NCBI GenBank assembly: GCA_030710605.1 | Contig: CP092884.1 | Span: 19,635,483-19,699,482 of the forward strand | DNA length: 64,000 nt | Direction: 5' to 3' | Source: Cordylochernes scorpioides | Taxonomy: Eukaryota > Arthropoda > Arachnida > Pseudoscorpiones > Chernetidae | Shown: positions 1 through 9,222 of the stretch, piece after piece | Position numbering within the stretch: the stretch's first letter is position 1 | Layout: the number at the start of each line of letters is the position of its first letter | The notes under the pieces: generated by a model | What the model was told of the DNA's origin: nothing | The model's database searches: none | The model's input: the letters and a program-made list of their open reading frames with translations, nothing else | Position numbers and translations under genes: made by a program

Positions 1-5
1 ATAAC

Positions 6-72
6 AGCGGTATGGTAGATTAAACTGGCGAAACCGCTGGGAGGGTTCACCACTGATGAGCCAGGCCCTCCC
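6..72 (+). ncRNA. Hammerhead-type ribozyme with permuted, pseudoknotted strand order (copy 1)
   Basis: All conserved hammerhead core bases are present. CTGATGA lies at 53-59, GAA at 30-32, the A15.1-U16.1 pair is A33 with T11, the G10.1-C11.1 pair is G60 with C29, and H17 is A12, so the predicted cut is after 12. Stem III is 6-11 with 33-38 (6 bp). Stem I is 13-16 with 49-52 (4 bp). Stem II is 25-29 with 60-64 (5 bp). A seventh-base stem, 39-45 with 66-72 (7 bp), closes the strand that carries CTGATGA. The linear order (III3', I3', II3', III5', I5', II5') is not a circular permutation of the normal hammerhead. The enzyme strand sits in a downstream hairpin loop and would dock into the upstream hairpin loop. 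Activity is untested. Confidence 0.65.
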
Positions 73-376
73 TTTAATTTTTCCATCGCAGTAAGGACAG
101 TAGAAATTGTTTTATTTTAAAAAGAATATTACGCCTCTAAAATAGTTTTATAATTTAATAACAGATGGCGCTCTAGTACATCATAACATTATTGTTCTAA
201 TAAAAGACACAATTTGATATTTGCGGAAGAGCGATTGCTCGAAGCATATTATATATTTATAAATATATTTAATTCTGCTGTCCTAAAAGCTTATGTCCAT
301 AGTTATTCTAAAATACCCATTCCAAGAGTCTTACAACAGTCACCTATAAAAGGAAGTTCCAAAAATGCAATATAAC

Positions 377-443
377 AGCGGTATGGTAGATTAAACTGGC
401 GAAACCGCTGGGAGGGTTCACCACTGATGAGCCAGGCCCTTCC
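377..443 (+). ncRNA. Hammerhead-type ribozyme with permuted strand order (copy 2)
   Basis: Repeats copy 1 exactly 371 bases later. Every core base and all three canonical stems are unchanged. The only difference is C to T at 441, which turns one G-C pair of the extra closing stem into G-U. Predicted cleavage would fall after 383, so cuts in both copies would release a 371-nt RNA. Confidence 0.65.
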
Positions 444-576
444 TTTAATTTTTCCATCGCAGTAAGGACAGTAGAAATTGTTTTATTTTAAAAAGAATAT
501 TACGCCTCTAAAATAGTTTTATAATTTAATAACAGATGGCGCTCTAGTACATCATAACATTATTGTTCTAATAAAA

Positions 577-1219
577 AATTCAAGTTTATTATATTTTTGT
601 GTGCTTTTAAAGGTCCTCCTCATCCACCATGTAGACCAGTAAGAACTCTTCTGTCTCCATCTTTCGCTCCTAGCTCAACTTTTATCTGTTCACGGAACTC
701 AGAATGTTCCGGAAATGAGTTAGGCAAGTGTCATTAAAAAGGTCAGATGCACGACCTGTTGCAACATTTTCTGGGTGTTTTTTACCACGAACTGTGAAAC
801 TCTCTCCCACATTCCTAAGATCTCCTTTATCTCACTTGTAGAAATAACCTTCTCCTCTGACTCCTCAAAACCAATTACTTGCATAACCTCAGTATGCTGC
901 TGTGACTGTAACTCTTGTATCTCTTCATTCGTCAGTTCCTGGGTGTGCTCCTCGATGAGCTCGTTCACGTCTCTCTCTTCACGTTTTGATTCAATACTCA
1001 TAATCTTTTTCTTAGCACTTGACTTTTTACAAACTTTCTTCCGATCCATGGTTATAAAAATAAATGACGAAATGAAATAAACAACACAAAACGCGAATAC
1101 AAAACACAACTTATCACAGCGGAAGCACGCTGCTAACTGATCGTGATGGCGCGACTGCGTGTTACTACCTGTTGTGTTTTAACTTTAAAAGCACACAAAA
1201 ATATAATAAACTTGAATTT
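577..1219 (-). mobile_element. Internally deleted Tigger/pogo-like element
   Basis: About 37 bp at 577-613 and 1183-1219 are inverted copies of each other (both carry TTTTTGTGTGCTTTT or its complement), which gives terminal inverted repeats. Inside, the minus strand retains the C-terminus of a Tigger-type transposase. At about 640 bp it is far shorter than an autonomous element and has lost the DDE core, so it would depend on a transposase supplied in trans. It interrupts the second 371-bp repeat unit. Confidence 0.75.
720..1049 (-). pseudogene. Tigger/pogo transposase, C-terminal remnant
   Basis: An open frame of about 110 codons from the ATG at 1049. It begins with a short basic stretch (KKVCKKSSAKKK) and continues into acidic and Q-rich sequence (LTNEEIQELQSQQHTEVM). 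It then has the TSEIKEILGMWERVSQFV segment, which matches the tail of TIGD1-like transposases in general pattern. The helix-turn-helix and the catalytic DDE region are absent. Similar bases recur at 63124-63215. It is probably a deletion derivative rather than a domesticated gene, because it lies between TIRs. Confidence 0.7.
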
Positions 1220-1367
1220 GTTTATCCAAGTCTCAAAAAACAAAGCTTTGCATATAGAACAAATAATAATGAAGAAGAAGAAAGAAACATTTTAGGAAAA
1301 GCAAAAACAAAACAAAAGTACTGGTAAAAAAAAAAACATTTAAAATCACAGATTAATATCTTCAACA

Positions 1368-1491
1368 CTACCGAACCGAACTCGTATCTCGAATTTCGCT
1401 CGTAACTAAAAGCAAAAAATCACTTGCTCGTCGGCTCGTATCTCGAAAAACTCGTATGTTGGGGCGCTCGTATGTCGAGGTACCACTGTAC
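1368..1491 (-). repeat. Terminal fragment of a pogo/Tigger-type MITE
   Basis: Repeated CTCGTATCTCGAA and CTCGTATGTCGAG words end in the TIR-like GAGGTACCACTG followed by TA. This is the usual look of pogo/Tigger ends. Only one terminus is seen, so it is a fragment. Confidence 0.6.
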
Positions 1492-1707
1492 TTAGATTTC
1501 TCCATTACCTGTGCGATTCATATTCAGCGATATTGGTATCTGAAACATAACAACTAGAATTAAAAAGTAATGACGATCTAGCTTTAGGCTGGTTGGGTGA
1601 ATGAAGACTTGATGTTTTCGTATGAAACGTAACAATTCACATACTAGATAGCGACACATTGTAGACACTTAATGATTTCTAGTTCATTCAGATTAACTAA
1701 ATATTTG

Positions 1708-1846
1708 CTACAAGGCGGGACTGGTGTGTCTGGAAAGGCCGTCTGCTGCAGAAAACAGATCGATGTTGACCTTATTGATCGGTGGCCGCAGTTTGACCAC
1801 AGCTGGAACGGTAGTCGCCAGGGATCTTTTTGAGTCGAAATGTCTT
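1708..1846 (-). other. Possible last exon of the CFAP36-like gene
   Basis: On the minus strand a good acceptor (pyrimidine-rich, ending TTTAG at 1847) precedes an open frame of about 45 codons. That frame reads RSLATTVPAVVKLRPPINK and onward, and ends at TAG 1708-1710. Third positions are GC-rich, unlike the surrounding AT-rich DNA, and resemble the exons at 2527-2641 and 4203-4369. Against it: the upstream exon ends in phase 0, while this frame needs one base carried over. An unseen intermediate exon would be needed, or the shorter phase-0 frame would be used. I see no family match. Confidence 0.3.
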
Positions 1847-1859
1847 CTAAACAATACAA

Positions 1860-2526
1860 AGAAACATGAGAAGATAAAACTGAATTAAAAGAGATGTTTT
1901 ATTTAAATAATATAATAATTCTTTCACTTATATAGGATGATTCCAATATTTGAGCAAGGAGAGAGAGAGAGAGCTATAGAAACAACAAAAACTCCAAGAT
2001 TTACGAAATATATATCATAATACTTTCTTCTACCGAGTGTAGATCGTTAGATAAGTGTAAATTTGATGAAATGTCCAAAAAATCCAATTCAAATAAATCT
2101 ATATAATGGGTGAAAAATTCTCGATTATGGCGAAATTTAAAATTTATTCAAAAACCTTTCTCGGATCAGAAATTTGAACGTAAACTTCCATGAAAAGCAC
2201 GATTTAAGTCTCAACTATGATATTAATGTGTCACTGGCTTTTTAAATAAACCATTACAGTTAAATAACAATTTTGATTATATATATTTTTAGCTCGACTA
2301 CAAGACGGGTTGAGATAAAACTTGGAATTTTGGATTTCAGCCTCCCTTAAAACCAGTGTTAAGCCAAGTCACAAATCCCAACTGACTTTAAGTACAAACC
2401 GCGTCGAACTTTCTGAGACACATCGTATATTTATATATAATATTATATACACACAAATTTATTAATTATTAAAATAAATCTAAATATGCTAAAAAGTCCG
2501 TGATGGGGGAAGACAGTTTTTCCAAC
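1860..2526. other. Intronic AT-rich stretch
   Basis: Only a (GA)n run near 1960 and scattered AT-rich sequence are visible. I recognise no gene or element. Confidence 0.6.
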
Positions 2527-2641
2527 CTGCTCTAGTAAGGATTCCTCCCTCTTTCGCTCAGACTCCAGTCGCGGGCGTTCCGCCTCCAGCGTCTCTAGAG
2601 CTGCCGGTTCCTGCTGAAGCTTGTGGTCCTCCAGGGAATGC
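2527..2641 (-). CDS. CFAP36-like: CFAP36-like ciliary protein, exon following the BART-like domain
   Basis: A GC-rich block on the minus strand begins after the acceptor GTGGTGCAG and ends before the donor GTTGGA. It is 115 nt: one base completing a codon, then 38 codons starting HSLEDHKLQQEP and ending ERKREESLLEQ, strongly charged and probably coiled-coil. The leading G fits the AG left by the exon at 4203-4369 (phase 2), completing the arginine of EMVLR followed by HSLEDHK. Known CFAP36 proteins also continue from a conserved VLR-S-EE stretch into a charged coiled region. It ends in phase 0. The donor is a valid GT site but lacks the GTAAG consensus. The junction is inferred from phase and family pattern, not from RNA. 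Confidence 0.75.
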
Positions 2642-2920
2642 CTGCACCACAGGGATACATCAATCCAGGACTAAGGTGATTGCAATGTGATGGCCGCACT
2701 CTACACCGAACGTCACCATATCGGGGTCCAAGAATGAAGACAATTTAAATCATTTCCTCAACCAAATTGAATGTGGAACAAGCACTTGAAACGACGCCCT
2801 GGATCCCACCTAGTTGTGTTGAATAGGAAGTACAGAGTGTGTACTCTGTAATCATTGGTTAATAGGACTAAACTGGAGAATTAAAGGCATGAAGGAAATT
2901 TATAACAAACGTTTGTATAT

Positions 2921-3124
2921 ACACTCATGGACAAAACTTGAGGAAGTTGTACCTTTTAAGCATGTATATCGGAATTTAGACGATAACTCTGAAAGATATT
3001 TGACACACAGTGACCTTTATCGAAGACATACGAGGTAACCAAGTTTGAAAAAAAATGCCTTTGTCTGTCTCCTTCAAAAAATTCTCCAACACTTTCTACT
3101 TACTTAAGTTTTGTCCATGAATGT
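2921..3124. mobile_element. Short Tc1/mariner-type MITE
   Basis: CTCATGGACAAAACTTGAGG at the left is mirrored at the right by CTTAAGTTTTGTCCATGAATG, with TA-rich flanks. At about 200 bp with no coding sequence, it fits a non-autonomous Tc1/mariner-type element. The region 3125-3690 that follows shows no recognisable feature. Confidence 0.65.
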
Positions 3125-3689
3125 TTTTATATGAATTGAAGATAAATTTGGAATGTCCCTGCAAGGTAAGTAATACAGAGGAGATTTTAGGCAGAGAAAG
3201 AGCTGAAAGGTTCGCAAATGGACGAAGTTTAGTATGGATGGTGTGTATAACCTGTGCTGTTAGGTTAAAGGGAGAACAGAGAGGAGGTGCGAGAGCTAAT
3301 TATGGAGGAGTAACTAGAGAAGATATATAGAAAATATGTCAGTTTGGAAGGTAGGCAGAGAGTGGTTTGAAAGAGTGGTTAACTCTTCGAAAGTAAGTAG
3401 ATAAGTATAAAATTTTAGAAGATACCTCTGTAAGGTGTACGGTAGAATTTTATCAGCATGACGTAAGATGAGATTTTGTAAGAGAGTACAGATATTTAAT
3501 GGACTATAAATATCTGCAAGCTAAAGGAGTGATAGAGAGAAAATAAGAAAGTGTAACAAAACTTGAGCTGTGTATACCAGAAAAAGAATAAACACACGAA
3601 CTTGGCGTAAAGGTTGTGTGAGAAGGTAAAAGGAGATAAACAAGAAAGACATAACGGGGTAAGTTAAGGAACATAAATTGAGAAATGGG

Positions 3690-4135
3690 CAAAATAGAAT
3701 AGATAGTTAAGCTAAAGGTAGAAAATGGGGAAATATTACGGTAAACTATATATAGAATATATAGATAAACTGAAAGGAAGGAATGAGCAACATATAGAAT
3801 AGATAGGTAAAATAAAAAGGTAGAAGATGGGGAAAATATAGAATAGATAGGTAAAAATAAAGGTAGGAAATGAGGACAAGATAGAATAGATAGTTAACTA
3901 AATGGAGGAAATGGGCGCAAGATAGAATAGATAGCTAAACTAAAGGTAGAAAATGAGGAAAGATATATAATAGTTAGGTAAACTAAAAGCAGGAAATGGG
4001 GCAAGATTGAGTGGTTAGGTAAACTAAAGGTAGAAATGAGGCAAGAAAGAGTAGTTTGGTGAATAAAAGGAGAAAATGGGGCAGGATTTAGAATAGAGAG
4101 ATGAACTAAAGGTAGGTAGTGATACAGTATAAAAG
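3690..4135. repeat. Purine-rich minisatellite, about 50-60 bp unit
   Basis: Variants of GATAGAATAGATAGTTAAACT followed by AAAGGTAGAAAATGGGG recur about eight times. Unit length is uneven and divergence moderate, indicating an old tandem array in the intron just 3' of the exon at 4203. The plus strand is almost pyrimidine-free in places. Confidence 0.8.
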
Positions 4136-4202
4136 AAAGTAACCAGAATAGATAGTTAAAAACAACTAGGTAGGGGAGCGTAAGGTAAAGTGATGCTAGA
4201 AC

Positions 4203-4369
4203 CTGAGGACCATCTCCAGGACGAGATCCTCCCCAGTCCCGGTGTCTAGTACAGGTCCGCCCCGCGCCAACAGTTCCAGCGCCTGCAGCTGCAGCTCCAC
4301 GTTCTTCTTGGTCATCATGCGGCGGAAAATCTCGTAGTCGTTGGCCGCCCACAGCTGCTCGAACAAGCT
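4203..4369 (-). CDS. CFAP36-like: CFAP36-like ciliary protein, exon encoding the C-terminal half of the BART-like domain
   Basis: Minus-strand exon of 167 nt. The acceptor CTATGTGACAG is followed by codons for SLFEQLWAANDYEIFRRMM, then TKKNVELQLQALELLARGG, ending GEDLVLEMVLR with the last codon split (AG, then GTTCTAG as donor). The FEQ-W-A-DYEIF-RMM-KN-ELQLQALE pattern is the signature second half of the CFAP36/CCDC104 BART-like domain, related to ARL2BP and thought to bind ARL-family GTPases at cilia. It starts in phase 0, matching the exon ending EFQQ at 38463. Without splicing the frame stops at once (TAG 4196-4198), which supports the donor. GC content is much higher than in the surroundings. 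The acceptor lies inside a 32-bp minisatellite. Confidence 0.85.
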
Positions 4370-4650
4370 CTGTCACATAGTACAAGGTCACTCGCGAGGT
4401 ACTGTCACGTACCACAGAGACACTCGCGAGGTTCTGTCACGTACCACAGAGATACTCGCGAGGCTCTGTAACATACCTCAGAGACTAGCGAGACTTTGTC
4501 ACATACCTCAGAGACCCACGCGAGGCTCTGTCACATACCACAGGGACACCAGCGAGCTATATATCACATACCATAGGGACACTCGCAAGGCTCTTTCACA
4601 TACCACAGGGACACTCGAGAGGCTCTGTCACATACTACAGAGCTATGAAG
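4370..4650. repeat. 32-bp minisatellite at a splice acceptor
   Basis: About nine imperfect units of the type CTCTGTCACATACCACAGGG plus ACACTCGCGAGG. The first unit overlaps the exon boundary at 4369/4370. On the minus strand most units therefore repeat the TATGTGACAG that serves as the real acceptor. The array seems to have grown out of the intron end. Confidence 0.85.
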
Positions 4651-4783
4651 ATGTTCTCGTGCCCATTCATGTAGGCTCCCCAGCTTTTCTTCGAGGTCTA
4701 TAACATAGTCCTTGGGGCTTAGTGATTATTCGTAGGGATCTCCTCTTTAGGCCATCATCAATAAAGGAAGGTGGAGGTTCTTA

Positions 4784-5117
4784 TCACGTTGATTCCTGCT
4801 CTTCTATTCCAAGACGCGTGTGAAGATTTTGTAATAACTGGGATTCGAATCTCTGCCCTTGTCTGATTATAATACTATTGGAGCTCCGAAGAGTCTGACC
4901 CCATTCTGTATTAAGACCTTGTTTTGGCTTCTTGATCAGAGACTGGAACAGCAAAAGGCCATTTCGTGAAATAACCAATGGCAACCATGATGTATTTATG
5001 GCCTCTAACGGTGAAAGAAAGGGGGCCTATAATTTTGATATCAATGCGTTCAAAATACCACGACCATGCAGCATGAAGTTCCTTGAATACTCCCCTACAA
5101 GAAAAAGCCATCGTCAT
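4784..5117 (-). pseudogene. Gypsy-type integrase fragment
   Basis: Two minus-strand frames together cover an integrase core. The first, from 5117, contains IIGPLSFTVRGHKYIMVAIG and YFTKWPFAVPVSDQEAK, the region around the first catalytic aspartate (here RIDIKIIGP). The second, from about 4930, contains RFESQLLQNLHTRLGIEEQE, the region after the second aspartate. The shift between frames and the missing catalytic glutamate region show that the copy is dead. It belongs with the gag remnant at 5513-6056 and the LTR-like end at 6306. RT and RNase H have been lost between them. Confidence 0.75.
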
Positions 5118-5512
5118 TTAATAGAACGGCTGACGTCAGGATGGCTTTGTTTTTAAGATGATCTCTGCCCCGCGAAGTCGACTAACTGCTGTTTCTATGA
5201 TTACCAGGGATGTTATTTTGCGTATTTAGAATTGTTTAGGGGCAATTACGTTGCAAATTTCCTTCTTGATTACATCTACAGCACATGGCTTTATTTTGAA
5301 CGAAATTTGGAATGCCTTGACGTTTAGAGAATATCTAGTTGTGTTTTGTTTTCACTAACTTCTGTTTGACGAGAAAATCGAAGAAGATCTCTCGAAGCTT
5401 GTTGAGACGCTTCATTACTTTTAGCCTTAGCTAGCGTTCTTTGAATAGTACAGCAGGGTGATAGCCGGACATATTTATGAATTTCAGCGTATCGTAGGGC
5501 TTCTATGAACTG
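5118..5512 (-). other. Residual interior of the decayed gypsy element
   Basis: Lies between the gag and integrase remnants. I see no RT motif; stops occur in all minus frames. It is probably what is left after an internal deletion. Confidence 0.5.
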
Positions 5513-6056
5513 TTAATGGGTTAGAAAATCTTGAATCTCCCTCGGACAAGACGAAAAAGCAAGCCGTGATAGCATCTGAAGATCACTTGCAACTTCTTTT
5601 AATTGTTTACCTTTATCTTGGATCTTATTTCGGAAACCGACTGCGTGCAACTGCTGATAATTTTCGTTTCCGTATCTTCCACTTATAGAGTCGATCAGAA
5701 TTCCATAAAATAGTTGTTGTTCTACGGATATAATCTTCAGAATCTGTTGAACCACGAAGAGCCGCCGCCAAAGCACCCGCCATCTCGATGACGGACCATC
5801 CATTGACTCGGGAGACAACCTCGAACTGCGCCCTGAAGGTGATCCATGAAGTGAGGCTATCGAAGATTGGAGACTTTACTTTGAATCTGGTCGTATTTCG
5901 TGTAGAAATGTCCGAACTAGATGGATAGTCTGTTGTAGGAACCGAGTGACAAGAGATTATTTCTTGTGATGGAGGAATCGGGCCGTTGGCTTTTGAAGCG
6001 TCGATCTGTGATTGAGGATCGGTAACGACAGCAGATTTTCTGCTTTCAAATCCCAA
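5513..6056 (-). pseudogene. Gypsy-type Gag remnant
   Basis: Minus-strand frames contain FDSLTSWITFRAQFEVVSRV followed by NGWSVIEMAGALAAALRGS, then in another frame SVEQQLFYGILIDSISGRYG and LKEVASDLQMLSRLAF. This is the conserved Gag layout of one gypsy group (F-G-T-W-FR-QFE, LRG, RFG, E-LQELA-L-RL-Y). At least one frameshift near 5700 breaks it. No zinc knuckle was found. The neighbouring PBS and LTR-like end put it at the 5' side of the same minus-strand element as the integrase fragment. Confidence 0.7.
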
Positions 6057-6283
6057 GACCCACGGCGTGTTGAGACGTTCTAACTGCTGGGCAACTTTTC
6101 TCTTAACGATGATGATTGTTGATCGAGATTTTTGTCGAGAATTATTGATTTTTCTTCTTTGGATGTCTAAGTTTTCTGGGAGAGTTCCTTCATTCCCTAG
6201 AAGAGAGCATGCAGGAATTATGATTGCTCCGCCGTCATTCTTATGGTTTCAATTAGCATCTAGGAATTTTCATTATAAGACAG

Positions 6284-6530
6284 GGATCCCATCTCTGACA
6301 CCAAATGTTGAGTCGTTGCTGTATCAGAATGATTGAATGAGCACACAGGATCGATAAGAATATCTGCTGTCGAGGTATTAACCCGATTTATTTTACATGG
6401 CCACACAAAAAAACAACAAGTAGCCGTTGAACTCCACGGGGACAACGTAGACTGCTGTCACTCCCCCGCGCGAGACCCTTCCCCTTAGTTATTCTTGGTA
6501 TGCGCATAATCACGAACTGCCCCCGGCACA
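6284..6530 (-). mobile_element. Primer-binding site and probable 5' LTR of the decayed gypsy element
   Basis: On the minus strand TGGTGTCAGAGATGGGATCC (about 6302-6283) matches the common tRNA-Leu-type primer site. It directly follows an LTR-like end ...CAACA at 6306. The LTR would extend to about 6530, where the plus strand ends GGCACA. No second LTR copy is visible, so the outer boundary is a guess. Confidence 0.55.
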
Positions 6531-6630
6531 ACGACCATATGCCGAATATTTCTTTCGGGCATCGTCGAGACGATATCAGGTAGTGAATTTAAAAAAAAAA
6601 AAAGAATGTCCTGACCGCTTAAATAAATCC

Positions 6631-7622
6631 CTATATATATAAAAGTCAGTGTATGTATGTATGTTTGTCGGCTATACACGTCCATAATACGTAACTAATC
6701 TGACTGGAATTTTAACACTATATAGAATAGAATCTGGAAAAACTTATAGTGAAAATTTCAGGTCTTTATCCCGAATATTTTCTTCGAGTTATTTGCAAAT
6801 TTGCCCTTTCGCTCGCAAGCAGCGCCTCTAGCGGTGAAAATGGGAGGTAATATCAGCTGACCTAATGTACATGTAAAACGTGTTTTAACAGGACATAAAA
6901 AAATCTGAAATATATATTTGTCGCATTTTTAGCCAAGAAAAATTGAAATTGACAGGTTCTGGGCAAAAATAGTTGTTTTTTAGTCAGAAAATGATGATAA
7001 CAATATTGCTGTATCATGTTTGATTATCAGATACAAAGTTATATCGAGAAAAATTCCAAAAAGCAGAGACCACGGGTGAAGCCAGTTCATTTTTAGTATG
7101 CAGGAACAAAATTCTAACAGATAAAAAATCATTAGAGCAGAAGACAAAGTTTGGAAAGGTACGTTTTTTCTTGTCTTTTTCCAAAATCACTTCATTAGGT
7201 ACCGCTCAAAAAGAGCAACCTAGTTTATGATAATTGCAACAATGAATAATATATGTGAAGGTTATTTACATATTAAGAAAAAAAAATGTTAACGCGGAAT
7301 TCAATCCCGGTTCATGACTGTCGGGAATCGAGGGTGTTACCCACTCGTCCACCGACTCTTTGAGGGACGTTTCACAAGTGACATCCACGGCGAAAATTTA
7401 TTATTATAACGAATAGTATTTGAAAAAAAAATATTCGAATTTTCAAATATCGTGGGGAAAAATTGAAATTTTGTTTTGATTTTTTAAAAACACACAAAGG
7501 TTGGAGCGGGAAGTTTCACAAGAGTGACATCCACGGCGCCAATTTATAATTGTAACGAATAGTATTTGAATAAAAACATTTAATCGGGTAAAACCCGGGC
7601 TTCACCGGGTAATTCGGTTAAA
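6631..7622 (+). mobile_element. Helentron/HINE-like non-autonomous element
   Basis: Begins CTATATATATAAAAGTCAGTG with GTATGTATGTATG and ends in a GC hairpin-like tail (AAACCCGGGCTTCACCGGGT AATTCGG, written here in two parts). The opposite-strand copy at 46598-47417 shares both ends and the internal CGAGCGAAAGGGCAAATTTGC segment. The tail module GACATCCACGGCGCCAATTT occurs twice (about 7380 and 7520), so the 3' end is duplicated. No Rep/helicase is present. Assignment to the Helentron side of Helitrons rests on the terminal architecture and is tentative. Confidence 0.55.
7293..7364 (-). pseudogene. tRNA-like relic inside the HINE-like element
   Basis: The minus strand shows GGTGGACGAGTGGGTAACACC, an A-box-like segment, and a later GGGATTGAATTCC, which replaces the usual B box. 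It suggests a Leu/Ser-type tRNA origin, but the B box is degenerate and the acceptor stem does not close. Other members of the same element group carry tRNA-Gly-like sequence at the equivalent place. Confidence 0.35.
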
Positions 7623-7629
7623 TAAACTA

Positions 7630-7720
7630 AACGTTGATTTAGGCGTATTCCATAATATTTGGCCAACCCATTTTCATTTAAAAAATCAGGAAAAGCGAAC
7701 CACATACGCGTTTCAAGCTG

Positions 7721-7760
<40 letters not shown>
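7630..7760 (-). repeat. Fragment of the hammerhead-bearing repeat family, ending in (TA)n
   Basis: Plus-strand ATATTTGGCCAACCCATTTT, CAGGAAAAGC and ACGCGTTTCAAGCTGTT match the repeats at 11.4/16.4 kb and 34.3 kb. The GAAACGCGT half of the hammerhead core is kept, but the CTGANGA half is missing. The copy abuts a (TA)n run at about 7723-7760. Confidence 0.6.
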
Positions 7761-8310
7761 TAGAACATTGACCCGCTTTACGCGAACGGGTGTACATCGA
7801 CAGCCAGTTCTAAGCCTTATTAAAGTTTTATTTTAAGCTGAATAATAAAGCATAGCGTAAAAATGTAACTAATGTCATACGTCGATAAAATTTTCCATTT
7901 CATAATTAGAAGATCAAGCGCTATATCCTTAATTTGTATTTTTGTATTGTATAATTTGTAAATAAAATTCAAAGAATATCTCTATATGTAAATAATATTT
8001 ATGAATCTTTCTAAGTCGCTTTCTGTGTATCTTTCCATGTTGAATATTTTCTTTGTTATATTTGTATGTACATTTAGCGCAAGTGTCCCTAGGGGGACAT
8101 AGCGTTTTGAATTGAAATAAATAAATAAAAATAGATAATGCACAACGAAATAAAACAAGTTTATTAATAATTAATTTATAAATTATATACTGCAATTCTC
8201 TCTGCAAGTCTTTGGTCTTCTGTCTCAAATTTAATTCGCAATCTTTGTGCCACTGATATTTTTATTATTTTTCACACAGTTCTTTGTTTTCCCCTTTCAT
8301 TTTTTCGACA
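7761..8310 (+). other. AT-rich region with a probable LINE 3' tail
   Basis: Near 8075-8130 a short hairpin (GTGTCCCTAGGGGGACAT) is followed by ATTGAAATAAATAAATAAAA. This is the same style of 3' end as the R1-type LINE at 28575. Nothing upstream is recognisably coding, so it would be a heavily 5'-truncated copy. Confidence 0.4.
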
Positions 8311-8312
8311 TA

Positions 8313-8664
8313 CAGTGGACCCTCGGTTTACGAGCACCTTGGAGTACGAGCTTTTCGCAGTACGAGCAAAATTTTTTGAAAAATTTTACCTCGGATTACG
8401 AGTGAAATTTCGCATTACGAGCAACTCGTGATGGTTGCCCCTCGCGGGATGAGGGCATATTTTTATATTAAATATTATTTTATTTATGGATTGTTATTAA
8501 TCATTATAATATAAGTACAGTATATATATTTAATACATACTATGATGTATATATTCAAATATATTCAAATTATTAAAAATAAGAAATTAGTTTCGCACTA
8601 CGAGCGTTTTGGAGTACGAGCATGGCTCTGGAACGGATTATGCTCGCAAACCGAGGGTCCGCTG
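8313..8664. mobile_element. Pogo/Tigger-type MITE with TA target duplication
   Basis: CAGTGGACCCTCGGTTTACG at the left is inverted at the right as CGAGGGTCCGCTG. Sub-terminal GTACGAGC repeats lie inside both ends, and TA flanks both sides (8311-8312 and 8665-8666). About 350 bp, non-coding, AT-rich centre. Confidence 0.85.
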
Positions 8665-8796
8665 TAATATTTTATGGGACAACTTTGAAATTTTCTACAT
8701 TTTTGCTCGCTTCTCTCTCCATATTTCTTGACTATTATATTTTTGCGATTTTATCTCGTTTGCTATTTACTTTATTTTAAACAATTAATGCATGTA

Positions 8797-9222
8797 TACA
8801 AGGGTCACTCCAAAGTTTTTTGCAGTCAATATTAAATAATTGAAATATTATAAAATAAATTATACCATTAAAATCTACATGCATTTTTTAGCACCTATAC
8901 AAGATTTCATCCGTGAAAACCAATTATCAAAGCACATACGCCAGTCATCTTCGGGGATGGAATTTACGGCATTGATAAAAGCTTGCAGTGATTCATCGAC
9001 ATTGTCAAATTTTATCCATTTCAACAATAACTTTTGGAAATTAAAAAAAAAGTCACAAGGTGCTAGGTCTGGAGAATATGGTGGATGAGTGACTAATTGG
9101 ACACCAGAGTTGGCTAAAAGGTATCATGTTTGGGCTTGTGAGGTGTGCATCTTGCATTGTCATGGGTGAAGAAGGACTACTCTAATTTGACTTCTTGGTC
9201 TGCTTTGCTTTACAACAAAAAT
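8797..9222 (-). mobile_element. Truncated mariner, 3' end of the transposase
   Basis: The left end CAAGGGTCACTCCAAAG and about 400 bp of interior match, in inverted orientation, the 3' half of the mariner at 36295-37616. Shared words include ATTTCATCCGTGAAAACCAA and the region coding for the C-terminal transposase. It stops at about 9222. The following bases to about 9390 end in an unrelated mariner-like terminus (GGGAACCTTTTGATTCTACC). Confidence 0.7.

Larger units (their letters stand above)
1..576 (+). repeat. 371-bp tandem repeat, one full and one partial unit
   Basis: Positions 1-371 form one unit and 372-576 repeat its first 205 bases with a single visible difference (C70 to T441). The second unit is then interrupted by the Tigger-like element at 577. 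The array may continue left of the window. Each unit opens with the hammerhead-like structure annotated separately. The unit has no coding potential. It also contains the short motif ATGGCGCTCT, which recurs in the fold-back repeats near 34 kb. Tandem spacing of self-cleaving motifs is the layout of retrozyme-like elements, but that assignment is inference. Confidence 0.9.

Noticed and set aside
3894-4415. 173-codon minus-strand open frame
   Set aside because: It runs through the exon in the wrong frame and then through the purine-rich minisatellite; low-complexity peptide, no family pattern.
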